Below are positions 1-7,386 of a stretch of 18,176 nucleotides of DNA, piece after piece. This DNA comes from DATGHS01 sp035307785. Its GTDB lineage: Bacteria; Planctomycetota; Planctomycetia; Gemmatales; Gemmataceae. Where the stretch lies: assembly GCA_035307785.1 (NCBI GenBank), contig DATGHS010000421.1, positions 1 through 18,176 on the forward strand. Reading direction: 5' to 3'. Position numbers and translations under genes: made by a program. Every line of letters starts with the position of its first letter. The first letter of the stretch is position 1. The notes beneath the pieces were generated by a model. The model had not been told where the DNA came from. It worked only from the letters and a program-made list of their open reading frames with translations, and searched no databases.

Positions 1-924
1 ACGGATGCAATCTTTTGGATCGCGTCGCAATCGAAGTCGATCACCGCCGCCGCGTTCATGATGCTGGTGCAAGAAGGCAGCGTCAAATTGGACGACCCGG
101 TGGAAAAGTTCTTGCCGGAATTCAAAGAGCAAAAGGTAAAAGTCGATGGCGAATTGCGCAAGCCACGACATCCCATCACCGTGCGCGAAATCCTGAGCCA
201 CACGAGCGGCCTGCCATTCAGCACTCCGGCCGAGAAGCCGACGCTCGATACGCTTACGCTGAAAGAAGCGGTCAAGAGCTATGCCGAGGCGCCCCTGCTC
301 TTCGAGCCGGGCACGAAGTACCAGTATTCCAACGCCGGCATCAACACGGCCGGGCGGATCATCGAAGTCGTGAGCGGCATGCCCTACGAGGACTTCCTCC
401 AGAAGCGCCTGTTTGATCCGCTCTTTATGAAGGACACTACGTTTTGGCCAAACGAGGAGCAATTGAAGCGCCTTGCCAAGAGTTATAAGCCGAATGCGAC
501 GAAAGACGGCCTCGAAGAGACGAAGATCGGCCAATTGCAGTATCCGCTCAGCGACCGCAAGCGCCAGCCGATGCCGGCCGGCGGCTTGTTCTCGACCGCC
601 AGCGATGTCGCCAAGTTCTGCCAAATGCTGATGAATGGCGGCAAAAGAGGCATGATACGCTTCTTATCAGATGATGCCGTCAAGCAGATGACGATGAAGC
701 AAACCGGCGATGAAGTTAAGGAGAATTACGGCCTCGGCTGGTCGGTCAACGGCAATGGGTTCGGCCACGGCGGCGCGTTTTCGACGAATATGTCGGTGGA
801 CACCAAGCGCGGGCTCATCACCGTGTGGATGGTGCAGCACGCCGGCTACCCCGGCGACGGCAGCAAGAGCCACGGCGTATTTGTGACGGAAGCGATGAAA
901 GTGTTTGGGGAAGGGAAAAAGTGA
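1..924 (+). CDS. Serine hydrolase, beta-lactamase/PBP fold (5' truncated)
   Basis: A class C beta-lactamase-family (Pfam Beta-lactamase) serine hydrolase whose 5' end lies outside the window; 307 residues are present. The catalytic SxxK motif is at window residues 9-12 (S-Q-S-K), within the usual context ending in LDDPVEKFLPEF. The second motif, Y-S-N, is at residues 109-111, and the third, H-G-G, is at 256-258. All three active-site elements are therefore intact. Members of this family include esterases, D-aminopeptidases and carboxypeptidase-like enzymes; most environmental copies are not resistance enzymes. The signal peptide, if there is one, would be in the missing N-terminus. The gene converges on the VWA gene and the two share a hairpin. 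The family is certain from the motifs; the substrate cannot be told from sequence. Confidence 0.9.
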   Translation, partial: TDAIFWIASQSKSITAAAFMMLVQEGSVKLDDPVEKFLPEFKEQKVKVDGELRKPRHPITVREILSHTSGLPFSTPAEKPTLDTLTLKEAVKSYAEAPLLFEPGTKYQYSNAGINTAGRIIEVVSGMPYEDFLQKRLFDPLFMKDTTFWPNEEQLKRLAKSYKPNATKDGLEETKIGQLQYPLSDRKRQPMPAGGLFSTASDVAKFCQMLMNGGKRGMIRFLSDDAVKQMTMKQTGDEVKENYGLGWSVNGNGFGHGGAFSTNMSVDTKRGLITVWMVQHAGYPGDGSKSHGVFVTEAMKVFGEGKK

Positions 925-930
925 TTGTCC

Positions 931-995
931 GTGGGGCACCTTTTCAACGTGCCCGTATTCTCGCGGGCACGTTGAAAACGCGCCCCACGATTTTT
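931..995. terminator. Bidirectional intrinsic terminator between convergent genes
   Basis: Arms 931-955 and 964-988 are inverted repeats of 25 nt (GTGGGGC, then TTTTCAACGTGCCCG, and the complement), with one 3-nt mismatched block and an 8-nt loop. A T-run at 991-995 follows on the plus strand. On the minus strand a T-rich stretch lies just beyond the stem. It starts 7 nt after the hydrolase stop and ends before the VWA stop at 997, so it probably terminates both transcripts. Confidence 0.8.
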
Positions 996-996
996 G

Positions 997-2730
997 TTAT
1001 GGCTTACTCATGCCCACGAAGCTGCCGTCATTCTCGCGCGACAGCGCCCACAGGAACGCGCCCAAATCCGGGCTTTCGTAATAGAACCCCACGGAATTGA
1101 TTTTCACTTTCGGTTCGCGATTCCAGCGCTGCTTGAGGATGGCCCGCACGTACTTGCCCAGCTTCTCTTCGCGCTCGCTGGCGCTCAGCGGCCGGTCCTG
1201 ATCTTGCACTGCCAGCGGACCCAGGTTCGGCAAACCATCGGACAACAGGTAGATCGTATCGAGCCCTTTTTGCCGAAACTCGAATGCTTTCTCAAAGCCG
1301 GCGTACATATTTGTGTTCCCGTCAACCTCGGTAGCTTCCAACCCGTGGCGAACCTTTTCAATGACCTTCTCGCTATTGCTCGAATCGATGTCGATCCAGT
1401 CAGACCGGTCGCTAAACAAAAACCGTGCGTTGTCGCTGAACACGATCACCTGAATTTTCTCGAGATCCGGCAAGCTCTTCAGCAACTTCACGGTCGTTTC
1501 AATCACCGCGGTCCATTTCTCGGGCGCCTTGGTTTTTTCGTCGATGTAAACCATGCTGCCGGAAATGTCGATCAGGAAAATCACGCGCCGGCCGGTGAGT
1601 TGAATGCCGGCAAAGCGGTTGTCGGCCGCCAGCCGCACGCGCGTAAGTTGCTGGTCGAGGTCGCGCTTTTGGATTTTCAGGGCTTCAATTTGCCCCTGCA
1701 CGTCGAGCATCAATTCCTTGCGATTCACCAGATCGCGCTCCAGTTCCTTCACACGGGTTTCCGCTGCGATCCATTTTTTGTTCTGCTGCTCAAGGTCGGT
1801 CTTGGTGGTTTGCAGCGAGTCGGCTGAAGTGCGCAGGTTCTTGATCAGCGCGTCGGCATCGTGAAGCTGGTCTTCCAAAGTCTTGATGCGCGTCATCGAA
1901 CTCGTGAGTTTTTCGTCCTTGGCGCGCACGAGCGTTTCGAGTTCCAATACATGCTTGCTGGTGGCCGACAGGCTCGTTTCGTTCGATTTCATCTGGCCCT
2001 GCAGCGCGGCCAGGTTAGCGGAGACCTTCTCCAGATCCTTCGTCTTCTTTGCCAGCACTTCGGCCAGCGCGGCGGCTCGATCGGCCTCTTTCTTTTTCTG
2101 TTCGTTCAATGCTGTAAGATCGCTTGACAGCTTTTCGCGCTCTTTCGTGGTCTTGGCCAGCATCTCGGCGGTCGCATCGGCCTTGGCTTGAAGCGAACGA
2201 ATCGCGTCGGCCGCCTTGCTCATTAGCTCTTGCGCTTGGGATAAGTCTTTCTTGGTCTGGTCGCGCTCGGTGGTGAGCGTGGCGAGAGTCTGCTTGTTGG
2301 CTGCCAGTTCTTTGCTTAATGTGTCGGCTCGGCTTCGAGCTTCGCTCAGATCCTTCTTGCTATTTTCAAGGTCGGCGGCGCGTGTCGCAGCCAGTTGACG
2401 CGCGTCCGCCAAATCTTTGCGAAGCATGCCGGCGTCAGCCTCGGCAGCCGTCAGTTTGCTCTGCGTCCGGTCCAGTTCCGCGATTCGGTCGGTGAGCATT
2501 TGCCGCGAATAAGCCAGGTCTTTCTGCAATTCCTCAATCAGGTTCTGCGCGCTGACCAGATCATTCTGCGTCTGGCTCAGTTCCTCTTGCGTCTTGCCGG
2601 CCTTGATGAAGCGCTCCTTGGCCAGTTTCTCGTTGTAGAGCCAAAGGAAAATCACGCAGCCGAGCGCGCAGCAAAACACGTCGAGCATCGACAGCGTGAA
2701 GAGCGTGGGAACGCGATGGCGGATGCGCAT
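997..2730 (-). CDS. Single-pass membrane protein: ExbD/MotB-like helix, long coiled coil, VWA domain
   Basis: A 577-residue protein. A short basic N-terminus (MRIRHRV) precedes one membrane helix at about 12-32 that carries an aspartate, D17 (SMLDVFCCALGCVIFLWL). About residues 40-370 are low in proline and glycine and rich in A, E, K, L and Q, in repeated patterns such as KDLSxA. This is read as a long coiled coil. A VWA domain occupies about 380-570, with a complete MIDAS: D388-I-S390-G-S392, T473 and D498. The basic N-terminus predicts an inside N-terminus, with coil and VWA in the periplasm. It is the last gene of a three-gene operon, starting 12 nt after the Hsp70-like gene. The membrane aspartate next to a MotA/TolQ/ExbB-type gene suggests it is the ExbD/TolR/MotB-like partner. 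That role is inferred; the VWA and helix are seen directly. Confidence 0.9.
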   Translation of the reverse strand: MRIRHRVPTLFTLSMLDVFCCALGCVIFLWLYNEKLAKERFIKAGKTQEELSQTQNDLVSAQNLIEELQKDLAYSRQMLTDRIAELDRTQSKLTAAEADAGMLRKDLADARQLAATRAADLENSKKDLSEARSRADTLSKELAANKQTLATLTTERDQTKKDLSQAQELMSKAADAIRSLQAKADATAEMLAKTTKEREKLSSDLTALNEQKKKEADRAAALAEVLAKKTKDLEKVSANLAALQGQMKSNETSLSATSKHVLELETLVRAKDEKLTSSMTRIKTLEDQLHDADALIKNLRTSADSLQTTKTDLEQQNKKWIAAETRVKELERDLVNRKELMLDVQGQIEALKIQKRDLDQQLTRVRLAADNRFAGIQLTGRRVIFLIDISGSMVYIDEKTKAPEKWTAVIETTVKLLKSLPDLEKIQVIVFSDNARFLFSDRSDWIDIDSSNSEKVIEKVRHGLEATEVDGNTNMYAGFEKAFEFRQKGLDTIYLLSDGLPNLGPLAVQDQDRPLSASEREEKLGKYVRAILKQRWNREPKVKINSVGFYYESPDLGAFLWALSRENDGSFVGMSKP

Positions 2731-2742
2731 GGGATTATTCCA

Positions 2743-3942
2743 TCAATGATCGAAACGAGACGTTCGCCGCGGAGTGGGGATGCTGACTTCGCGGTTAACG
2801 GACCTTGGATCGCGCGGCGGCTCGGGCAAGAGGATCGACGCGTCGAGGTGCGTGCGCGGCAATTCTTCGCGCAGCCAGCGCGGCGCGAGCAAGATCGCGG
2901 CACGAGCCCCGGCATCGGCCGGTAACATGGCAGCGCCGGTGCGCTCGGCCATATGCTGGTGCAGGCCCAACGCCAGACCGGGCAGCCGGCCGGCAGCATA
3001 CGTGAGCCAAACCGCATGCGGCGGTTCCGGCAGCAAGCCTTGCACGAGTTCACGAGCCAGCGCGACGGTCTGCTTCACCAAGCCGCTGCAATAGGAAATG
3101 AAGTCTTCCGGCTGCTGCGGCAATTGCTGGTACCAGTGCTCCGAGCGAATGGTGAATTCCACATTTTGGCTCTGAAGCAGGCGGTCCAGCGCATCGTCGA
3201 GTTGATCATAAAGCGCTTGTTCGGCCACGGCCGAATCACGCGGATCGCGACGACACACGCGCACGCAACGGTCCGACAGCGCATTGAGTAGCCGATCCTT
3301 CCAGATGCGCAAATTCAGTTTGGGCTGAATCGCGGTCCCTAGCATGCGTACCTGATCGGCATTCGAAGAAACGAGCGCGGCGGAGAGTGCGTGGTCATCA
3401 ACGTCAATAATGAGCGCCAGCGGCGGCCGGCGTTCAGCCGGATCGGTCGCGGCCAACAACGCCACGGGCAGCGCCGCTGAGCCGCGCCAGGGCAGCTTCG
3501 CCTTTTCCAGCAATGAATTCAGAATCGCAACCTGGGGCGTGGTCAGATAGCTCGGAAGCGTCAGCGTGAGGTGTTCCGGCACCGGACAAACCGATTGCAC
3601 CTTTCCTATGGCCAAATCCAGCAATCCGGCCGCATTGAATACGTGTCGGCCATGCCTGAATTCGCGAGTCGTCCCCAGGTCGTTCAGGAAGTCGAAGCAC
3701 ACTTGGTGCGGCAGTTTCCGAGCCAGCGTCAATGCCGGCCGGCCGATTGCGGGCGCGGACTTTTCCAGGCTGACCGCCAGCGGCAACTCTTCGTGCGGCT
3801 CATCCAGCGCCACCGTTCGCGGCGGCCGGCCCTGGGCGCAACACATCACTCGAACTCGGCTGGCGTTTAAATCCAGACCCAGAACGCCGGTGACGCCCGT
3901 CGCAGGCAGGTTCGCTTTTCGTTTCCAGTTGACCCAGCTCAT
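2743..3942 (-). CDS. Degenerate Hsp70/actin-fold (ASKHA) protein
   Basis: A 399-residue protein that follows the Hsp70/actin ATPase plan. A phosphate-1-like strand and turn is at 18-31 (GVLGLDLNASRVRV, compare GIDLGTTNS). The segment LTLPSYLTTPQ at 127-137 and ALPVALLAA at 157-165 mirror the Hsp70 'tvPa.f...Q' and 'nEPTAAAL' segments. A phosphate-2-like strand is at 175-191, and an adenosine-motif-like VWLTYAAGRLPGL is at 311-323. The glycines that normally contact nucleotide phosphates are replaced (LNAS, DVDDH), so ATP hydrolysis may be weak or lost. No signal peptide or membrane helix is evident, so it is probably cytoplasmic. The start at 3942 is chosen because GAGG lies 8 nt upstream and it gives 19 nt spacing from the channel gene. 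A longer ATG at 3984 would overlap that gene by 23 nt and lacks a clear ribosome site. Confidence 0.75.
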   Translation of the reverse strand: MSWVNWKRKANLPATGVTGVLGLDLNASRVRVMCCAQGRPPRTVALDEPHEELPLAVSLEKSAPAIGRPALTLARKLPHQVCFDFLNDLGTTREFRHGRHVFNAAGLLDLAIGKVQSVCPVPEHLTLTLPSYLTTPQVAILNSLLEKAKLPWRGSAALPVALLAATDPAERRPPLALIIDVDDHALSAALVSSNADQVRMLGTAIQPKLNLRIWKDRLLNALSDRCVRVCRRDPRDSAVAEQALYDQLDDALDRLLQSQNVEFTIRSEHWYQQLPQQPEDFISYCSGLVKQTVALARELVQGLLPEPPHAVWLTYAAGRLPGLALGLHQHMAERTGAAMLPADAGARAAILLAPRWLREELPRTHLDASILLPEPPRDPRSVNREVSIPTPRRTSRFDH

Positions 3943-3961
3943 AGGGGCGACCTCGGCTTGT

Positions 3962-4777
3962 TTACGTTCGCACCAAATCCGCATGTTCCGCGTGCGGATC
4001 GTAGAGCCGCAGCAGCATGTGCTCCTGGCAATACTGCTGGCAGTCGATAATCAGCGTCTCTTCGCTGCGCTGCACGCTGTGCAGGAAGTACATGATCACG
4101 AGGCTTAGAGCCAGCGCAATCAGCGTGCAATCGAAGGCGAAGTTTAGATGGTGGGATGCCTCGGCAATGAAAGCATCGCTAGTCTTGCCGGAGCCCGCCA
4201 TCGTGAAGCTCGCCGCCAGGCCCCGTACGGTGCCCAGGAAGCCCAGCGCGGGAATGGCCCATGTGAGATATTGCACGGTGGCCATGCTGCTCACGAGCCG
4301 GCCCTGCTCCACATCGGCTTGCGTGCGCACTACTTCGCCTACATCTGGGGCCGAATGGCTAATCGCGTATTTGCCGAGAGCGAGGCGGATCATTTGAGCG
4401 AGCACATACGGCCGGCGCTGCGTGACTGTATCCAGCTTTCGCAGCAATGGCCGCGCGTCTTCGGGCAGAATGCGTGCGCCTTCTTCTGTTGGCAGCAATT
4501 CAAGTTCAAACGCTTGTCGTTGCCGGCGCACTTCCATGCTGCGCTTCAGCAAGATCAGCCCGGCCCATGTAAAGAAGCAATAACAGGCCACTTGTTCGGG
4601 GCCGATGAAAAGCCGACGAATGCGCTCCGGGGTCCATTTGCCCGTGGGGTCGAATTGCGAGGTGTCGCCGTGTTGCGTCCACCACCACAGTGGCACGACA
4701 ATGCCGGCCACCAAAAGGAGAGCAATAAACAACAGCGACCATTCGCGCGAAGATTTTTGGGATGGGGTAATTGCCAT
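3962..4777 (-). CDS. MotA/TolQ/ExbB proton-channel family protein
   Basis: A 271-residue membrane protein with hydrophobic segments at about 14-33, 62-78, 167-190 and 213-234. The last two carry the family signature: WAIPALGFLGTVRGL (173-187), with the conserved Gly-Thr at 182-183, and FAFDCTLIALALSLVIM (213-229), with T218. The cytoplasmic loop at 80-165 and the tail after 234 fit TolQ/ExbB topology. Family members form pentameric ion channels around a dimeric ExbD/TolR/MotB partner and turn ion flow into mechanical work. It is first in the operon with the Hsp70-like and VWA genes. The ATG at 4777 is preceded by AGGA with 6-nt spacing; an upstream ATG at 4831 would add 18 residues without a ribosome site. 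Family membership is confident; the ion and the cellular job are unknown. Confidence 0.88.
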   Translation of the reverse strand: MAITPSQKSSREWSLLFIALLLVAGIVVPLWWWTQHGDTSQFDPTGKWTPERIRRLFIGPEQVACYCFFTWAGLILLKRSMEVRRQRQAFELELLPTEEGARILPEDARPLLRKLDTVTQRRPYVLAQMIRLALGKYAISHSAPDVGEVVRTQADVEQGRLVSSMATVQYLTWAIPALGFLGTVRGLAASFTMAGSGKTSDAFIAEASHHLNFAFDCTLIALALSLVIMYFLHSVQRSEETLIIDCQQYCQEHMLLRLYDPHAEHADLVRT

Positions 4778-4805
4778 GACTGTTCCTGGGGAATGAATTC
4801 TTCCC

Positions 4806-4835
4806 ATCATACACGACCGGCCAATAGGCAATCAA
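4806..4835 (-). promoter_or_regulatory. Candidate sigma-70-type promoter for the channel/Hsp70-like/VWA operon
   Basis: On the minus strand, TTGATT (4830-4835) is followed after 18 nt by TATGAT (4806-4811). The -10 is five of six and the -35 four of six to the E. coli consensus. The predicted start of transcription near 4799 would leave a leader of about 20 nt that includes the AGGA ribosome site for the ATG at 4777. The match is by eye only. Confidence 0.4.
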
Positions 4836-4975
4836 TCGTGCGCACGAAAGTTTTGCCAAATTTGCGGTTCCGTCAGCCGCCAAAGTTTGTGGAATTCAGC
4901 AAAAGCGCGTGATACACTGTCTTTTCCATAAAACGGGGTTGCGCCATTCTACCACAATTTACCGGATGCATTGCC

Positions 4976-6214
4976 ATGCTGAGGTTCTCCACCCTTGTCG
5001 GCGTCTTCGCAATTCTCTTTACGGCATCCTTCGCCGGAGCGGAAGAGCCGGCGAAGCCGATTCACTTCGAAGCGCAAGAAATCGCGAAGGACCTGAAAAT
5101 CGGCTACGCGGTGACCGTGGCCGACATCAACGGCGACGGCAAGCCCGATATTATTGTGGTCGATAAGCACCGCTTGGTCTGGTACGAGAACCCGTCGTGG
5201 AAAATGCACACGATCATTGAGGGGACGACCAAGCCCGACAACGTGTGCATCGCGGTGCTGGATATCGACGGCGACGGGCAGCTCGACATTGTCCTCGGGG
5301 CCGACTGGGCGCCGTTCAATACGAAGAGCGGCGGCACGCTCCAGTGGCTGAAGCGCGGTAAGACGCTCGATGAACCGTGGACGATGTATCCCATTGCCGA
5401 GGAGCCGACCGTACACCGCGTGCGCGTGGCCGACATCGACGGCAGCGGCAAGCAGGCCATCGTCCTTGCCCCACTGATGGGCCAAGACAGTTCCGCGAAG
5501 GCGAACTGGATGGACGGCCGCCCGGTGCGCATTCTCGCTTACCCAATTCCCAAGGACCCGATCAAGGGCCCGTGGACGCCGGTGGTGCTCAGCGATTCGC
5601 TGCACGTCGTTCATAACATCTGGCCGGTGCCGCAAGGCAAGGGCCAGCCGGACGCAATTTGGGCTGCCAGCTACGAAGGCGCCAACCTGATTCAGCATCA
5701 GGGCGACAAGTGGCGAACGTTGCGGGTAGGCGCCGGCAACCAGGCAAACCACATGAGCAACCGGGGCGCGAGCGAGATCAAGGTCGGGAAGCTAAAGAAC
5801 GGCAACCAGTTCATCGCCACGATCGAGCCGTGGCACGGCAACCAGGTCGTCGTTTACACCGACGAAAAGGGCGAGGATGGCCTGCTCAAGCGATTCGTCC
5901 TCGACGAAGAGCTGCGCTGGGGCCATGGCGTGTGGTGTGCCGACCTCGATGGCGACGGCGACGATGAGCTGATCATCGGTGTCCGCGACGACCCAAATCC
6001 AAAGGCCGGCGACAAATTTGCATTGCGGCGCGGCGTGCGGGTCTATAAATGTACCGACGGCAAGGGCGAGAAGTGGACCCGGCAAATTGTAGACAACGGC
6101 GGTGTGGCGGTCGAAGACTTGATTTGTGCCGACGTCGACGGCGACGGCCGCATCGACATCATCGCCGTGGGCCGCCAAACCGGGAACGCGAAAATCTATT
6201 GGAATAAGAAGTAA
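4976..6214 (+). CDS. Secreted FG-GAP/VCBS-repeat beta-propeller protein
   Basis: A 412-residue protein with a clear signal peptide: basic start, hydrophobic stretch to about residue 20, probable cleavage after AGA at 20-22. Five aspartate-rich calcium-binding-type blades are visible near residues 50-58 (DINGDGKPD), 96-104 (DIDGDGQLD), 153-161 (DIDGSGKQA), 323-331 (DLDGDGDDE) and 386-394 (DVDGDGRID). Each is followed by a hydrophobic strand such as IIVV or IVLGA. This fits an FG-GAP/VCBS seven-bladed propeller exported to the periplasm or cell surface, a class common in planctomycetes. No enzyme motif is seen, and ligand or partner is unknown. The gene is divergent from the motor-like operon across a 198-bp gap. 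Its ribosome site is weak. Confidence 0.85.
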   Translation: MLRFSTLVGVFAILFTASFAGAEEPAKPIHFEAQEIAKDLKIGYAVTVADINGDGKPDIIVVDKHRLVWYENPSWKMHTIIEGTTKPDNVCIAVLDIDGDGQLDIVLGADWAPFNTKSGGTLQWLKRGKTLDEPWTMYPIAEEPTVHRVRVADIDGSGKQAIVLAPLMGQDSSAKANWMDGRPVRILAYPIPKDPIKGPWTPVVLSDSLHVVHNIWPVPQGKGQPDAIWAASYEGANLIQHQGDKWRTLRVGAGNQANHMSNRGASEIKVGKLKNGNQFIATIEPWHGNQVVVYTDEKGEDGLLKRFVLDEELRWGHGVWCADLDGDGDDELIIGVRDDPNPKAGDKFALRRGVRVYKCTDGKGEKWTRQIVDNGGVAVEDLICADVDGDGRIDIIAVGRQTGNAKIYWNKK

Positions 6215-6216
6215 CT

Positions 6217-6228
6217 GCCGCTTGCGGC
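6217..6228. repeat. Short palindrome GCCGCTTGCGGC after a stop codon
   Basis: GCCGCTTGCGGC begins 3 nt after the FG-GAP gene stop. The identical 12-mer follows the aminotransferase stop at 8652-8663, and a related arm occurs in the inverted repeat at 6874-6955. Confidence 0.5.
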
Positions 6229-6250
6229 GTAGGCTCGGAGGAGGATGCCG

Positions 6251-6853
6251 ATGAATCACAGGATTAAGCCGCTGAATATCCCCGACGGCCCCTTCGTCGC
6301 CATCGATTTCGAAACTGCGGATCGCGGCAGCGACTCCGCCTGTGCCATCGGTATGGCCCGCGTGGAAGGAAGCGAAATCGTTGCCCGCAAGGTCATGCTC
6401 CTCCGGCCGCCGCGACAGTACTTCACCTTCACTTATATCCACGGCATCACCTGGAGCGACGTGAAGGATTCGCCGACATTCGCCGAAGCGTGGCCCGAGC
6501 TGCGCCGATTCATGGAGGGCGCTCATTTCCTGGCGGCGCACAATGCGATGTTCGATCGCCGCGTGCTGGAATGTTGCTGTTTGCAAGCTAGTTTGGACGT
6601 TCCGCAGACGCCCTTCCTTTGTACCTTGCACCTCTCGCGCAAGACCTGGCGGCTGCGCTCGAACAAGCTCAACGATGTTTGCGCGCATTTGGGAGTCGCG
6701 CTAAGACATCATGATGCCGGCTCCGATGCCGATGCGTGCGCGCAAATCGTGATCGCGGCGAAAAGGCACGTCTCACAAATGGCGAGCGCCGTACCCTACG
6801 CCGAACCTGAAATTGACGCAATTCATGCCATTAGCACTCGCGGCCCCTTGTGA
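6251..6853 (+). CDS. DEDDh 3'-5' exonuclease (DnaQ/epsilon-like)
   Basis: A 200-residue stand-alone RNase T/DnaQ-family exonuclease. All DEDDh residues are visible: D19 and E21 in FVAIDFETA, D102 in HNAMFDRRVL, and H154 with D159 in HDAGSDADA. The spacing fits the fold. Such proteins remove nucleotides from 3' ends, and lone copies act in repair, RNA trimming or proofreading. The substrate here is undetermined. The start at 6251 is preferred because GGAGGAGG at 6237-6244 is 6 nt upstream. The ATG at 6245 directly abuts that site and is too close. The stop of the FG-GAP gene is 36 nt upstream, so the two may be co-transcribed. Confidence 0.88.
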   Translation: MNHRIKPLNIPDGPFVAIDFETADRGSDSACAIGMARVEGSEIVARKVMLLRPPRQYFTFTYIHGITWSDVKDSPTFAEAWPELRRFMEGAHFLAAHNAMFDRRVLECCCLQASLDVPQTPFLCTLHLSRKTWRLRSNKLNDVCAHLGVALRHHDAGSDADACAQIVIAAKRHVSQMASAVPYAEPEIDAIHAISTRGPL

Positions 6854-6873
6854 GTCGCGCAACGGGCCAAAGT

Positions 6874-6955
6874 CAGAGCCGCGCACGGAGCGCAGCGCAG
6901 TAAGCGGCAATCACTGACTGGCCGCTTACTGCGCTGCGCTCCGTGCGCGGCTCTG
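6874..6955. terminator. Perfect 35-bp inverted repeat between convergent genes
   Basis: Arms 6874-6908 and 6921-6955 are exact reverse complements, separated by a 12-nt loop (6909-6920). The left arm runs from CAGAGCC to TAAGCGGC. A further 7-bp outer pair, GCGCAAC (6857-6863) with GTTGCGC (6958-6964), may extend the stem. It lies between the stops of the exonuclease and the RbfA-like gene, so it probably ends both transcripts. There is no T-run. The perfect arms suggest a dispersed palindromic element rather than a simple terminator. Confidence 0.7.
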
Positions 6956-6978
6956 ATGTTGCGCTTCGCTGTCGTGTC

Positions 6979-7386
6979 TCAGAATTCGAGAACGTTGAAC
7001 ACCAGATCGGGCGTCTTACGGCGATGAATTTGCCGCGCCACCTCTTGCCGTAACAGACTGCGCGCGCGTTCCAAATGTTCTCGAACTTCCGCCCAAGAGA
7101 AACGAGATTTCGTGGCCGAATGCACTAGCACCAGCAGGCGTGTCGAGTCCGGGGCCGGCCGCACGTCCACCACGAGCAAATCATTGAGCAGCGAATCGGC
7201 ACAACCGGCAAGAGCGAGGTTCAGCGTCTCGCCCACTTGCTTGCAGAGCTGCAGCGCTTTGCGGTTGCGCACGGGCCGCGGAAATCCGCGTTTGTCATCG
7301 CGCGGATCGAGGCCGTCGTCTGGGCCGAAAGTATCGCACAACGCCTCGGAGAATTTGCGTTTTGGTCTTGGCTTGCGTGATGTCAT
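6979..7386 (-). CDS. RbfA-like (ribosome-binding factor A family) protein
   Basis: A 135-residue basic protein. Residues about 43-132 resemble the RbfA KH-like fold. A helix with RKALQLCKQVGETLNLAL is followed by NDLLVVDVRPAPDSTRLLVLV, which matches the RbfA pattern of 'V.DVevspDls.A.V'. The C-terminal RQIHRRKTPDLVFNV corresponds to the usual 'L..R..PeL.F..D' end. RbfA binds 30S subunits and supports 16S 5'-end maturation. The N-terminal 40 residues (basic, then DDGLDPRDDKRG) are not part of the usual domain. The start at 7386 is preferred because a G-rich stretch precedes the ATG and a longer reading would run into the divergent aminotransferase. It is not beside nusA or infB, so it could be a paralogue. 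The family call is by pattern, not alignment. Confidence 0.6.
   Translation of the reverse strand: MTSRKPRPKRKFSEALCDTFGPDDGLDPRDDKRGFPRPVRNRKALQLCKQVGETLNLALAGCADSLLNDLLVVDVRPAPDSTRLLVLVHSATKSRFSWAEVREHLERARSLLRQEVARQIHRRKTPDLVFNVLEF

Noticed and set aside
1..924. Antibiotic-resistance beta-lactamase
   Set aside because: The fold and motifs are shared with many esterases and peptidases, and nothing specific to resistance enzymes is seen.
994..2925. Long plus-strand open frames opposite the VWA gene
   Set aside because: They are antisense shadows of the coiled-coil gene: runs of S, R and F without ribosome sites or recognisable domains.
3943..3984. Earlier ATG start for the Hsp70-like gene
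   Set aside because: It would overlap the channel gene by 23 nt and has no ribosome site; the ATG at 3942 has GAGG at good spacing.
997..4777. Zorya-type or similar anti-phage motor system
   Set aside because: A MotA-like gene with a MotB-like helix recalls ZorA/ZorB, but no helicase, nuclease or other Zor-type effector is present. The channel protein lacks a long tail; the coil is in the other protein.
4778..4831. Earlier ATG start for the channel gene
   Set aside because: The added 18 residues are not typical of the family and the candidate promoter lies inside them; AGGA supports 4777.
4148..4912. A 254-codon plus-strand frame opposite the channel gene
   Set aside because: Antisense to a well-supported membrane protein; composition is not protein-like.
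4949..5752. A 267-codon minus-strand frame in the FG-GAP gene
   Set aside because: Its repeats are the reverse reading of the calcium-loop codons; no start signal.
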